This document shows, piece after piece, positions 8,355-17,315 of a DNA stretch of 36,784 nucleotides. The stretch is from Oscillospiraceae bacterium (GTDB taxonomy: Bacteria > Bacillota > Clostridia > Oscillospirales > Acutalibacteraceae). The notes beneath the pieces were generated by a model, which worked only from the letters and a program-made list of their open reading frames with translations, made no database searches and had not been told where the DNA came from. Numbering within the stretch: the first letter of the stretch is position 1; each line of letters opens with the position of its first letter. A program made the translations under genes and the position numbers. The stretch is taken from positions 1-36,784 of the forward strand of contig SVOQ01000024.1 of the NCBI GenBank assembly GCA_015066345.1, in the 5' to 3' direction.

Positions 8355-9711
8355 CTCTGTACTCCAGGGTTGAGAATAAGGTGTACTGTGCATCCCAATG
8401 AAGTTTTACTCTTTCGGTTGCACCGTGTCTGTTTTTAGCAATATCAACGTCCGCCTGTGTCATATCGATTTCATCCGCATTCTGTGCGCTGTTTTTGTAG
8501 TAACCTTCGCGGTATAACATCATAACAATATCCGCGTCCTGCTCAATTGAACCCGAGTCACGAAGGTCAGAAAGCATAGGTCTGTTGGATGATTTACCAT
8601 TCTTTTCAGGTCCACGGGAAAGCTGAGCACAAACAACAACAGGAATTTTTAAATCTTTCGCAAGCATCTTAAGGCTTCGTGTGATTTCAGTAACTTCCTG
8701 AACTCGGTTTTCTTTCTTCTTTGCAGATTCCATAAGACCGAGATAGTCGATGATGATACAATCAACATCCTTGGCACGTTTTATTTTAGATTTGATTTCG
8801 GGTACTGTAATAGAAGCCGTATCATCAAAATAAAGATTACATCTTGTTAATCTGTCGGTAGCTTCCGCAAGACGTACCCACTCTTCGGATGAAATATCAC
8901 CCGAACGCAATTTATTGGACTCTACCCTCGCCTCAGTTGAAAGCACACGTGCCGCCAACTGCTCGTTAGACATTTCCAAGGAAAAGAAAATAACTTTTTT
9001 ACCTGTCATTGAAACATTACGGGCAATATTAAGAGCAAAACTCGTTTTACCCATCGCAGGACGAGCACCAATTAATATAAGGTCAGAGCGGTTAAGACCC
9101 GAGGTAATTTCATCAATCTTGGAAAAGCCCATGGGAATACCCTTGAACTCATCTGCATTTTCAGAAGTGATATTAACAAGATTAGGATAAACCTCGGCGG
9201 AAATAACATCACTTAATTTTTGGAGTGCACCTGTGGTTTTACCCTTTCTGATATCATAAATCTTCTGCTCGGCGGCATCAAGAATCTTGTCCGCCTCGGC
9301 ACCACCGTCTACTGCAGAATCAATAGTTTCCTTTGAAATGGTAATAAGAGAACGAAGGAAATACTTTTCTTTAACGATTTTACAGTAGTTTTCAACGTTA
9401 GCAGCGGACGGAACAATCTGCGCAAGTTGGAAAAGATAATTCTTCCCGCTTTCCATATCAAAGGAACTGTCGGAACTGAGTTTATCAAGAATGGTAAGAG
9501 CGTCAATTCTTGAGCCGAGAGTATCAAGAATTACAATTGCCTCCATAATGGATTTATGTTGGGGCAAGTAAAAATAATCGGGCTTTATATTTGAGAGAAC
9601 TACGCTCACACATTCGGGATTAATTAACACAGAACCGATAACCGCCTGTTCCGTTTCAAGGCTATAGGGCAGATTAATATTATCAAATGTCTGAAGACTA
9701 TTGTCAGCCAT
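8347..9711 (-). CDS. dnaB: Replicative DNA helicase
   Basis: A 454-aa hexameric helicase (dnaC in B. subtilis naming) that unwinds DNA at the replication fork. The N-terminal DnaB domain begins LPYSLETEQAVIGSVL, the linker includes the GIPMGFSKIDEITSGL signature, and the RecA-like domain has Walker A GARPAMGKTS (215-224), VIFFSLEMS, and Walker B CIIIDYLGLM. No intein is present. Two ATGs are possible (9717 and 9711); AAAGGA is 8 nt from the second and only 2 nt from the first, so 9711 is chosen. rplI lies 23 nt upstream. Confidence 0.95.
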   Translation of the reverse strand: MADNSLQTFDNINLPYSLETEQAVIGSVLINPECVSVVLSNIKPDYFYLPQHKSIMEAIVILDTLGSRIDALTILDKLSSDSSFDMESGKNYLFQLAQIVPSAANVENYCKIVKEKYFLRSLITISKETIDSAVDGGAEADKILDAAEQKIYDIRKGKTTGALQKLSDVISAEVYPNLVNITSENADEFKGIPMGFSKIDEITSGLNRSDLILIGARPAMGKTSFALNIARNVSMTGKKVIFFSLEMSNEQLAARVLSTEARVESNKLRSGDISSEEWVRLAEATDRLTRCNLYFDDTASITVPEIKSKIKRAKDVDCIIIDYLGLMESAKKKENRVQEVTEITRSLKMLAKDLKIPVVVCAQLSRGPEKNGKSSNRPMLSDLRDSGSIEQDADIVMMLYREGYYKNSAQNADEIDMTQADVDIAKNRHGATERVKLHWDAQYTLFSTLEYRDE

Positions 9712-9734
9712 AATCATATTCCTTTCAGAATAAT

Positions 9735-10178
9735 TTATTCTTCTGTAACCTGAACTTTAAAATCGGCAGTAACCTGAGGATGAAGTCTTACCTGAGCGTT
9801 ATATGTGCCGAAAGCTTTGATATCATCAACTGATATTTTTCTCTTATCAACTTTAACGGAGAATTTAGTTGTAACTATATTGGCAATTTCTTTAGCGGTT
9901 ACGGAACCGAAAAGTTTACCGTTAGCGCCACCCTTTGCTTTAATAACAACAGTTTGTCCGTTGATTTTTGATGCAAAATTCTTAGCCGCCTTTAATTCTT
10001 CGTCCGCTTTGAATTTCTGTGAAGATTCTTTGTTTTTAAGTTCAGACATAAGCTGAGCATTCATTTCCGCAGCAAGACCTCTGGGGAAAAGGAAATTACG
10101 AGCGTAACCTTCCGAAACACTTACTTTTTCGCCTTTTTTACCAAGACCTTTTACGTCACTTTTTAATAAAACTTCCAT
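9735..10178 (-). CDS. rplI: 50S ribosomal protein bL9
   Basis: A 147-aa ribosomal protein with the N-terminal 23S rRNA-binding domain ([19 protein letters not shown], then [13 protein letters not shown]), a connecting helix and a C-terminal domain ([13 protein letters not shown]). The frame opens 54 nt earlier, but GGAGGTAACA immediately before the ATG at 10178 fixes the start. It sits between gdpP and dnaB, as in other Firmicutes, rather than with rpsF-ssb-rpsR. Confidence 0.96.
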   Translation of the reverse strand: MEVLLKSDVKGLGKKGEKVSVSEGYARNFLFPRGLAAEMNAQLMSELKNKESSQKFKADEELKAAKNFASKINGQTVVIKAKGGANGKLFGSVTAKEIANIVTTKFSVKVDKRKISVDDIKAFGTYNAQVRLHPQVTADFKVQVTEE

Positions 10179-10200
10179 TATTGTTACCTCCGATAGAAAG

Positions 10201-12153
10201 TTATTTGTTTGATTTATATTGCTCAATAGCATTTAAGAGCATTATTTTTGCATTTTCAAGATTTGTACTCTTAACCTGTGCCGCCGCCATTGTATTATGA
10301 CCGCCGCCACCAAGAACTTCCATAATAAGTTGCACATTTTCTTCACCTAAGGAACGGGCAGAAATCTGAACTTTACCAACACTGAGTTTTGAAAGAACAA
10401 AAGATGCCCTTACCCCGTCAATGGACAACATATCATCCGCCGCAGAGGAAGTAATAATCCGTAAATTTTTACTGTCTGCTGAAGTAGTACTAATCATAAA
10501 ACCATCGTGAATTTCACCGTTTGATACTATCTGATTCTTTAACTCCGACATTTCGGAATCAATTGAGAACAGTTTCTTCACGGCAACCGTATCCGCATCA
10601 TTATCACGAAGGAAACCCGCCGCCTCAAATGTACGTTGGGACGTTCTAAGTACATAATCCTTAGTATCAAGAACTATACCCGACAACAAGCCCGTTGATA
10701 CAACGGAAGGTATACTGTCGAGAATAGTCGAATACTGAATTAACTCAGTTACCATTTCGCAGGATGAAGATGATGACGGAGATGTATATATAATCTCGGC
10801 ATCATCGATATAATCCTCGGAGCGTCTATGGTGGTCTATTACTATAACAGCACCTGCAAGTACATATAAATCAGGCTCGTCGAGTAAAGCTTGTCTGTGA
10901 GTATCAACCACAATAACAAGTGTATCGTCATCACAAGAGTCAAGGGCTTTATTAACGGATATAAAATGCTTATAACCGTTGTTATTTGCTAAAGTCACAA
11001 GTGGTGAAGCCAAAGTTGTTTTATTATCTATAACAACCTGAGCATTAACTCCATTTGCCTCGCAGAAAAACTGCATACCCATTGCGGCACCTACGGCATC
11101 ATAATCAGAATATTTATGACCCATAATATAAACTTTATCGTATTGCTTGATAAGAGTTGAAATATTAGCCGCGGTTCTTCGTGGTGAAACTCGGGAACTA
11201 TCATTAGCTCTGTTTGAAACACCACCAAAGTATATGTAGCCCTCATCGGTATGTACCGCCGCTTGGTCACCACCCCTACCAAGGGACATATCAAGGGCTT
11301 TACGTGCTTTTGCCTCACATTCGGAAAAAGATGTACCACTACCTACGCCAATTGAAAGAGTAGCATTCACAGGGGTGTCGGCATAGGTGTAGTTACGAAC
11401 TTTATTAAGGACGGAAAATTTATTTTCACATAAATTATCAAGATTACGTTTTTCACCAATTACGAGGAAATTACCATTGGCAATCTTCTTAAAAATAACG
11501 CTTTCGGTTTTAAGCCATTGTTCAATAAGACTTTCAATACCGCCCGAAACCATAGCAAACTTACTGTCAGTAAGGCTTCGGGAAAGTTCCTCAATATTAT
11601 CCACAAGCATCAACATAACAAAGGGTCTTGAGAAATAATATTCCTGAGAAATATTCTTAAGGTAAGTATCATCGAACAAATAAACACACATAAGGTTATT
11701 TTCAACAACTGAAAATGCCGTGAACTTTTTATCAGAAAAATGTGCATCCGATACTTTTTCTTCGGCAATTTTCGAAAACGAAAAATCCTCGAAAAAGTCG
11801 TTCATCGTAAGACTTTTGATTTCATAACCTTCAATAATATCATCGCAAAACTGTTTATTGTACCAGATAATATTACCTGATTTATCACAAACAACGGCAG
11901 CAAGCGGAAAATCCGAATTATTACCCTTAATATCGGGAAACAAAGTTTCCGAAAGATGTTTTACATATTTCTTGGTATTTTTAAACGCAAAAATTGTATA
12001 TACCAGTTGAGTAATAAGCACAACTATAAAAACAATACCAAGGCCAATAGCAATCTTATAATCAAAGTAACTGCTTATTAAAGTACTTAGCAAAAGCAAA
12101 GCAACGGTTATAAAACCAATGGGATTTTGTCTGAAAATAGCTTTAAACTTCAT
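10201..12153 (-). CDS. gdpP: Cyclic-di-AMP phosphodiesterase GdpP (YybT family)
   Basis: A 650-aa membrane-bound phosphodiesterase that hydrolyses c-di-AMP and so influences cell-wall stress, potassium and osmotic control. Domain order: two membrane helices (about 12-56), a PAS-like region (about 80-160), a degenerate GGDEF domain ending in [10 protein letters not shown] (291-300), then a DHH-DHHA1 module. DHH metal ligands are visible: H346, D350 and D352 in [12 protein letters not shown]417 in VVDTH and D440-H441-H442. The DHHA1 glycine motif is [12 protein letters not shown]. The start is the ATG at 12153 after GGGGGTAAAAA. It is followed 22 nt later by rplI. Confidence 0.94.
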   Translation of the reverse strand: MKFKAIFRQNPIGFITVALLLLSTLISSYFDYKIAIGLGIVFIVVLITQLVYTIFAFKNTKKYVKHLSETLFPDIKGNNSDFPLAAVVCDKSGNIIWYNKQFCDDIIEGYEIKSLTMNDFFEDFSFSKIAEEKVSDAHFSDKKFTAFSVVENNLMCVYLFDDTYLKNISQEYYFSRPFVMLMLVDNIEELSRSLTDSKFAMVSGGIESLIEQWLKTESVIFKKIANGNFLVIGEKRNLDNLCENKFSVLNKVRNYTYADTPVNATLSIGVGSGTSFSECEAKARKALDMSLGRGGDQAAVHTDEGYIYFGGVSNRANDSSRVSPRRTAANISTLIKQYDKVYIMGHKYSDYDAVGAAMGMQFFCEANGVNAQVVIDNKTTLASPLVTLANNNGYKHFISVNKALDSCDDDTLVIVVDTHRQALLDEPDLYVLAGAVIVIDHHRRSEDYIDDAEIIYTSPSSSSSCEMVTELIQYSTILDSIPSVVSTGLLSGIVLDTKDYVLRTSQRTFEAAGFLRDNDADTVAVKKLFSIDSEMSELKNQIVSNGEIHDGFMISTTSADSKNLRIITSSAADDMLSIDGVRASFVLSKLSVGKVQISARSLGEENVQLIMEVLGGGGHNTMAAAQVKSTNLENAKIMLLNAIEQYKSNK

Positions 12154-12189
12154 TTTTTACCCCCTATCGGGATTTTAATATAAGAATAA

Positions 12190-14088
12190 TCAAACTCTCA
12201 TAAGAACAGGTAAAATCATAGGACTTCTTTTTGTTCTTTCGTACATAAGACGTGAAATTTCGTCTTTCAACTTAGTATTCATAGCATTAAGGTCATAACT
12301 GTAAGGCGGGAAACTATCAATAACGTGCATAGAAAGTGCAACTGCCTCTTTCATAAGAAGCTCCGCCTCTTTAACGTAAACAAAGCCTTTGGAAAGCACC
12401 TCGGGACCCGAAAGAAGTTCTCCCGAAGCACCGTCAATGGTAGCGGCAATTATAATTATACCGTCCTGACCTAAGTGAAGTCTCTCTTTCATAACGCGAG
12501 TACCTACATCACCCACGCCATAACCGTCAACATAAATTTTGCCGTTAGCAACAGTTCCCGAAACACTCATTGAGCGTTCACTTAAAGAAACTTCATAGCC
12601 ATTATCGGCAATAAGTATATTATGCGGGTCGATGCCTACACTCTCGGCAATTCGTGCGTGATAACGAAGATGCTTTTGCTCACCGTGAACAGGTATAAAA
12701 TAGCGGGGTTTAACAAGGGAAAACATAATTTTAAGTTCTTCCTGACAAGCGTGACCCGAAACGTGAACATCGTACATCTTTTCGTAAATCACCCTTGCAC
12801 CAAGACGCATCAAATCATTTATAACGCGGTAAACGGTCTTTTCGTTACCTGGAATGGGTCTTGCAGAAATTATAACGCAGTCATTATAGCCTATATTCAC
12901 TTTACGGTGGTTACCCGAAGCCATTCTTGACAAAGCGGACATAGGTTCGCCCTGACTACCCGTTGTAATAATAACAAGTTGTTCGTCAGTATATTTTTTA
13001 ACCTCGTCAATACCGATAAGTGTACCGTCAGGGATATTAACATAACCTAATTCAGAAGCGGTAGCAACAACGTTTTCAAGGCTTCTGCCCGAAAGAGCAA
13101 CCTTACGTCCTGTATGGGCGGCAATATCAATAATCTGTTGTACACGGTGAATATTTGAAGCAAATGTAGCGATAATAATTCGTCTGTCTCCAGCCTGAGT
13201 AAACAAGTTACGGAAAGTTTCGCCAACTTTACTTTCACTTTGGGTATAACCCGGCTGCTCAGCATTAGTGGAGTCGGAAAGCAAACATAAAACGCCTTCG
13301 TTGCCAAGTTCAGCGAATCTCGATAAATCAATAATACCGCCGTCAATGGGACTTGTATCTATTTTAAAGTCACCGGTTTGTACAACAATACCCGCATCAC
13401 ATTTAATTGCGAGAGCAACTGCATCGGGAATTGAATGGTTTACTTTTATAAACTCAACCCTGAAGTCACCGAGGATAATTTCATCACCGGCTTTAACGAT
13501 GTTAATTTTAACCTCGTGTTCAAGTTTGTGCTCGGAAAGTTTACCCATTATAAGACCCGCAGTGAGGAGTGTTGCATAAACGGGAATATTAATCTTTTTA
13601 AGAAGATAACAAAGAGCACCGATATGGTCTTCGTGACCGTGAGTAATTAAAACGCCCTTGATTTTATCAGCGTTACGCTCAACAAATGTAAAATCAGGTA
13701 TTACAAAATCCACACCCAACTGGTCGGACTCAGGGAAAGCAAGACCACAGTCAACAATAAGCATCGACTTGCCGTATTCGTAACAAGTCATATTCTTACC
13801 AACCTCGTTAATACCACCGAGGAATGAAATCTTAACGGGAGTATTACTTACCGGAGGCGTTACTTTTGAGTATAAACCGCCCTGTTTTTTGGTTGTATCT
13901 GTTTTCTTTTTGGACTGTTTATTCTGAGTTTTAGAAGTCTTTTTATTTTCAACAATTTTCTTTTCAACGGGAAGATTTTGTTTATTAGACTTACTCTTTT
14001 TAGAAGTTTCTTTTTTCTTGGTATTTGTTTTAGTCATTTTTTTCTTACCTTGTGGCACAGAATTTTTATTCTTAGTTTCTTTAGCCAT
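12190..14088 (-). CDS. rnj: Ribonuclease J
   Basis: A 632-aa metallo-beta-lactamase/beta-CASP nuclease acting as 5'-3' exoribonuclease and endonuclease in mRNA decay and rRNA maturation. The zinc site HGHEDH begins at H151 by count from the ATG (ITHGHEDHIGAL). The beta-CASP region (FASNIHRVQQIID) and the SGHACQEEL and PVHGEQKHL motifs follow. Residues 1-69 are an extremely Lys-rich, low-complexity extension before the fold begins at about 84; such extensions occur in some clostridial and actinobacterial RNase J proteins. AGGTG at a spacing of 6 nt supports the ATG at 14088 rather than the upstream GTG. It is the first gene of the seven-gene operon ending with ftsH. Confidence 0.94.
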   Translation of the reverse strand: MAKETKNKNSVPQGKKKMTKTNTKKKETSKKSKSNKQNLPVEKKIVENKKTSKTQNKQSKKKTDTTKKQGGLYSKVTPPVSNTPVKISFLGGINEVGKNMTCYEYGKSMLIVDCGLAFPESDQLGVDFVIPDFTFVERNADKIKGVLITHGHEDHIGALCYLLKKINIPVYATLLTAGLIMGKLSEHKLEHEVKINIVKAGDEIILGDFRVEFIKVNHSIPDAVALAIKCDAGIVVQTGDFKIDTSPIDGGIIDLSRFAELGNEGVLCLLSDSTNAEQPGYTQSESKVGETFRNLFTQAGDRRIIIATFASNIHRVQQIIDIAAHTGRKVALSGRSLENVVATASELGYVNIPDGTLIGIDEVKKYTDEQLVIITTGSQGEPMSALSRMASGNHRKVNIGYNDCVIISARPIPGNEKTVYRVINDLMRLGARVIYEKMYDVHVSGHACQEELKIMFSLVKPRYFIPVHGEQKHLRYHARIAESVGIDPHNILIADNGYEVSLSERSMSVSGTVANGKIYVDGYGVGDVGTRVMKERLHLGQDGIIIIAATIDGASGELLSGPEVLSKGFVYVKEAELLMKEAVALSMHVIDSFPPYSYDLNAMNTKLKDEISRLMYERTKRSPMILPVLMRV

Positions 14089-14138
14089 AATTATCACCTA
14101 AATAATCTATTAAAATTAATACTCGAGATATATGTAAC

Positions 14139-14157
14139 GCCGACTTAACAAGACGGC
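14139..14157 (-). other. Hairpin in the rnj 5' leader
   Basis: On the minus strand GCCGTCTT and AAGTCGGC pair with one internal mismatch around a 3-nt loop. It lies in the roughly 90-nt leader between the predicted transcript start and the rnj ATG. There is no U tract, so it is not a terminator. It could protect the 5' end or be part of autoregulation by RNase J, which is only a suggestion. Confidence 0.4.
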
Positions 14158-14183
14158 ACAATACGCTATTTTACTAATTATAT

Positions 14184-14212
14184 ATAATACTATTAATTGA
14201 TAATATTGTCAA
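14184..14212 (-). promoter_or_regulatory. Promoter of the rnj-gdpP-rplI-dnaB-tilS-hpt-ftsH operon
   Basis: Consensus TTGACA (14207-14212), 17-nt spacer, TATTAT (14184-14189). The -35 box contains the TGA stop codon (14209-14211) of the upstream gene on the same strand. Predicted transcript start near 14177. Confidence 0.8.
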
Positions 14213-16182
14213 TAGTTATAAAGACCACGTTCAGATATAAAACGGGTAAGATTTTCTACAATCTCCGTTGCCGTCTCCATTGAATGAGCCTTTGCTTTTA
14301 TTGAAATACCACCTTTTTGATTTTCTTTGATTTTCACACTGCTTAAGCCATCGTTAAAATATATTTCGTCTTTCCTGAAATCAACTTTATTCTCTTGGGA
14401 CAAATCCGCTGCGAGAATCTTTAAACGGCAAGAGTTTTCGATATTTTTCTCTGCAACATAAAATCTTGGCAAATCTTCAACAACTTCCTTTAAAGAGAGT
14501 TTTTCTTCAACTAATATTTTTATGATATAAAAACTCAACAAAACGCTATCAATTTTATAAATTTGATTGAAGTTTTCTAAGCCCGTTTTACGTTGAAAAA
14601 ATGAAACTATTTCCAGTAATTTGGAATAAGGATAAACAATTCCGTCACTTTGAGCCGAAACCTTAGTCCCCCACGGATTAATATTAAATACTACTCGGTT
14701 TTTGCCTGTTTTAAAACCGATTTTTGAGATCGCCAGTTCGGCTACGCTCAGAATCCGTTTGTTATCGCAATAAAACACGGGCATAAAATCAATTGATTCA
14801 TCAAATAAATTGGTAAGGTTTTGAATATACATCCTCTGCATTCCGTGAATCTGACGTATTTTTTTACACTCTTCTTTACCACATCTTGGTATATCCGCCG
14901 AGGATAAAACACTTTTCATATTATAAAAATCTGATTTTGACAATGCGGTTTCACCACTTTTAAATAAGCTTATCACCGTACCTTCATCATTACCGCTTAT
15001 AAATGCTGCACAATCAAGTTCGCAAAAATTCATAAAATAGTGTAGTGACGAAAAAAATGTATTACCGAAATCATAACAAGAGGCACCCGTTGTCATTAAT
15101 CCACCTAAAAATGCAAGTTTTAACGCGGTCGAATTCAATTCTCCGTCACTTGCAACGGCAATTTTGGGCATATCAAAGCAAAGACCCGTAGCAGCACCTA
15201 AAAGTGCGGCTTTTTCAGGAGTATATCCGTAAAAACCATCAGTGGAATTTGTTTCATCCACCTTGTAATTAACAAGCGGACTACTGAGTTCATCCACTCT
15301 TGAAAATGCTCGGATGAAACTATCTTTTTCTAAAACAGACTCTTCGCCAATTGTTACGTCTCGACACAAAACGCAACCATCAAACACCACACTGTTTCTT
15401 CTTAAAACTACGTTTTGTGAAAGCACCGAACCCTCCGTATGACAACCCGAAGAAATATAGGTGTTTTCACCCAAAAAACTATTTCTTACGTGACTGTTTT
15501 GGGCTATTAAACCACCATCCGAGATGACAGTACAAGGACCTATAACACTCCCTTTTTCAATCTGTACATCGTCACCGAAATAAACGGGAGGAATTAACAC
15601 AAAATCGCCTTCGGGAATATTGGATGAAGCGTATATTCCCTGTGCAATTTCAGGTAAACGGTAGGATACTTTACCTGAAAGCGTATCGCAACAAAAAGCC
15701 TTATATTTCAAGGGATTATCGATAATTTTCACATAACTGTTATAAATTTTTTCTTCTTTAACACATTTAAAAACACTTCGCAAATCATCGTCGTTTTCTA
15801 ATAAAATTTTCAAAAAATCCGTGCTTTTTAAAACGCATAAAAAACGTTCATTTTCGCTATTAATCAAACAAAAATTATTGTTTTTTGTTTCGATAAAATC
15901 CAAAAAATCATATTCACCAATGTATACATCCGAATACGTAAAAACAACATTTTCACAGGGGTGTTTTTCAAGATAAATCTTTAATTTATTAACTTCAGAA
16001 AGATATTGTGAGCCATTACTTTTTTCGGATATTTCAAAGATTTTTTGAAAGTCTTTAAAAACATTTTTATATTTTAAAAAGTGTTTTAGAGTTGTATCGA
16101 AAAAAGGAATTTCACAGACGTTATTAATACCAAAGCATTCTTTTAAGGATTTATTACACCTTTCAAGAATCACCGCAACCAT
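14209..16182 (-). CDS. Degenerate nucleotidyltransferase / beta-helix / phosphohexomutase-like protein, likely non-catalytic
   Basis: A 657-aa protein with the layout of NDP-sugar pyrophosphorylase-phosphomannomutase fusions. Residues 1-190 resemble a nucleotidyltransferase that starts VAVILERCNKSL where the family has a Gly-rich GGxGTRL loop. Residues about 195-290 are hexapeptide left-handed beta-helix repeats (IEKGSVIGPCTVISDGGLIA and similar). Residues about 335-655 match the phosphohexomutase fold. The active sites look lost: the phosphoserine TASHNP loop reads ISGNDEG (396-402), the metal DGDxDR loop reads FNINPWG (500-506), and the RPSGTEP phosphate loop reads KENQKGG. It is probably a sensor, scaffold or otherwise repurposed enzyme. 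The ATG at 16182 is preceded by GGGGG 7 nt upstream. It is divergent from rnhA and reads towards rnj. Confidence 0.7.
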   Translation of the reverse strand: MVAVILERCNKSLKECFGINNVCEIPFFDTTLKHFLKYKNVFKDFQKIFEISEKSNGSQYLSEVNKLKIYLEKHPCENVVFTYSDVYIGEYDFLDFIETKNNNFCLINSENERFLCVLKSTDFLKILLENDDDLRSVFKCVKEEKIYNSYVKIIDNPLKYKAFCCDTLSGKVSYRLPEIAQGIYASSNIPEGDFVLIPPVYFGDDVQIEKGSVIGPCTVISDGGLIAQNSHVRNSFLGENTYISSGCHTEGSVLSQNVVLRRNSVVFDGCVLCRDVTIGEESVLEKDSFIRAFSRVDELSSPLVNYKVDETNSTDGFYGYTPEKAALLGAATGLCFDMPKIAVASDGELNSTALKLAFLGGLMTTGASCYDFGNTFFSSLHYFMNFCELDCAAFISGNDEGTVISLFKSGETALSKSDFYNMKSVLSSADIPRCGKEECKKIRQIHGMQRMYIQNLTNLFDESIDFMPVFYCDNKRILSVAELAISKIGFKTGKNRVVFNINPWGTKVSAQSDGIVYPYSKLLEIVSFFQRKTGLENFNQIYKIDSVLLSFYIIKILVEEKLSLKEVVEDLPRFYVAEKNIENSCRLKILAADLSQENKVDFRKDEIYFNDGLSSVKIKENQKGGISIKAKAHSMETATEIVENLTRFISERGLYNY

Positions 16183-16275
16183 CAAACTACCCCCGAAAAT
16201 AAAAAATTAAATATATATCTTTAAAATGTTCCAAAAATATGTTAATATGTAAAAAACTTTTAAAGGATTTGAATT

Positions 16276-16713
16276 ATGAAGAAGGTAGAAATCTTTACTG
16301 ATGGTGCGTGTAGCGGCAACCCGGGTCCCGGTGGTTGGGGTGCGATTTTAAGATATAACGGTGTTGAAAAAGAACTTAGTGGTGGCGAAAAAGACACAAC
16401 CAACAACAGAATGGAATTAACCGCCGTGATTTCCGCTCTTAAAGCCCTTAAAATGCCCTGCGAGGCAGTTGTAACAACAGACTCAAAATATGTATATGAG
16501 TCTATCACGAAAGGCTGGGTTTATTCGTGGCAGAAAAACGGATGGCGAAAAGCAGACAAAAAACCCGCTTTAAACGTTGATTTATGGACAGAACTACTTG
16601 AATTACTTGGTAAACATCAGGTTACATTCAATTGGGTTAAAGGACACAATGAACACCCTGAAAATGAACGTTGTGACCGCCTTGCAGTAGCGGAATGTGA
16701 AAAATACAAATAA
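16276..16713 (+). CDS. rnhA: Ribonuclease HI
   Basis: A 145-aa enzyme that cuts the RNA strand of RNA-DNA hybrids. The four metal-binding acidic residues are present: D9 ([16 protein letters not shown]), E47 (NNRMELTA), D69 (TTDSKYV) and D134 (ERCDRLAV), with the catalytic His at 124 ([11 protein letters not shown]). Length is that of the compact bacterial RNase HI with no N-terminal hybrid-binding domain. AAAGGA precedes the ATG. Upstream, TTTAAA with a 17-nt spacer and TAATAT is a weak promoter possibility. Confidence 0.95.
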   Translation: MKKVEIFTDGACSGNPGPGGWGAILRYNGVEKELSGGEKDTTNNRMELTAVISALKALKMPCEAVVTTDSKYVYESITKGWVYSWQKNGWRKADKKPALNVDLWTELLELLGKHQVTFNWVKGHNEHPENERCDRLAVAECEKYK

Positions 16714-16718
16714 AAAAC

Positions 16719-16754
16719 AAGACTTGCTTCAGTTATAATTCCGAAGCAAGTCTT
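16719..16754. terminator. Bidirectional terminator between rnhA and the CBM9-like gene
   Basis: Perfect 12-bp stem AAGACTTGCTTC (16719-16730) with GAAGCAAGTCTT (16743-16754), A-rich on the left and T-rich on the right. The two flanking genes are convergent. Confidence 0.85.
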
Positions 16755-16758
16755 TAAT

Positions 16759-17304
16759 TTATTTCACGTAATCTTTCAAAAATAAGAAGTATTCAGGTGC
16801 GTGAAATTTCGGTAACATTGTAGGATTCAAGGAAAACAGGTGTTTATCCATTTCACCGCCATCGGTTTCAAGACGGTATGCGTTAAAATAGATTTCACCC
16901 TCACCGCTTAAAATCTTATCTGACGGAAAACTGACGGTAGCACTATAACCGTTTTCTCTCCTTTTAACTTTACTTTTTACGAAACAATCGTCTACAAAGT
17001 GGATATCAAGAATCGGTTCGTTATTTTCGTCAAATCCGTGATTAACCATTTCGGCTACCATAAGGTCATTTTGGGGACTTATTTCAATCTCATAATAAAC
17101 CTTACGTTCAGGGTCGGAGCCTATTAAAACCTCACAGGCATCCCCTTCCGAGTGGATTTTATTATATCCCGAATGAGGGCAATAAAATTCAGTATTTTCC
17201 GCATCAAAAGTGAATGTAACAACACCGTTATTTTCTGAAATATCAACGGTAGTTTTATATGTAGCCTCACTTCCGTCACGGCAATTTTTTAATTCATATA
17301 ACAT
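16759..17304 (-). CDS. Cytoplasmic CBM9/DOMON-like carbohydrate-binding protein
   Basis: A 181-aa protein with no signal peptide. It matches the pattern of carbohydrate-binding family 9-like (DOMON) proteins: an early ENTEFYCPHSGYNKI region, a central YYEIEISPQNDLMVAEMVN strand pair, then INAYR-like FNAYRLETDGGE and the C-terminal motif FSLNPTMLPKFHAPEYFLFL, which recurs in that family. Usually such domains bind sugars. It ends 12 nt from the next gene's stop side and is downstream of the TIM-barrel isomerase gene on the same strand, suggesting a shared transcript and sugar substrate. The specific ligand is unknown. Confidence 0.65.
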   Translation of the reverse strand: MLYELKNCRDGSEATYKTTVDISENNGVVTFTFDAENTEFYCPHSGYNKIHSEGDACEVLIGSDPERKVYYEIEISPQNDLMVAEMVNHGFDENNEPILDIHFVDDCFVKSKVKRRENGYSATVSFPSDKILSGEGEIYFNAYRLETDGGEMDKHLFSLNPTMLPKFHAPEYFLFLKDYVK

Positions 17305-17315
17305 TTAACTTTACC

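Noticed and set aside
16183-16275. Strong promoter for the pseudoenzyme gene in the rnhA divergent region
   Set aside because: No -35/-10 pair with acceptable spacing could be found on the minus strand; only a weak plus-strand pair for rnhA was seen.
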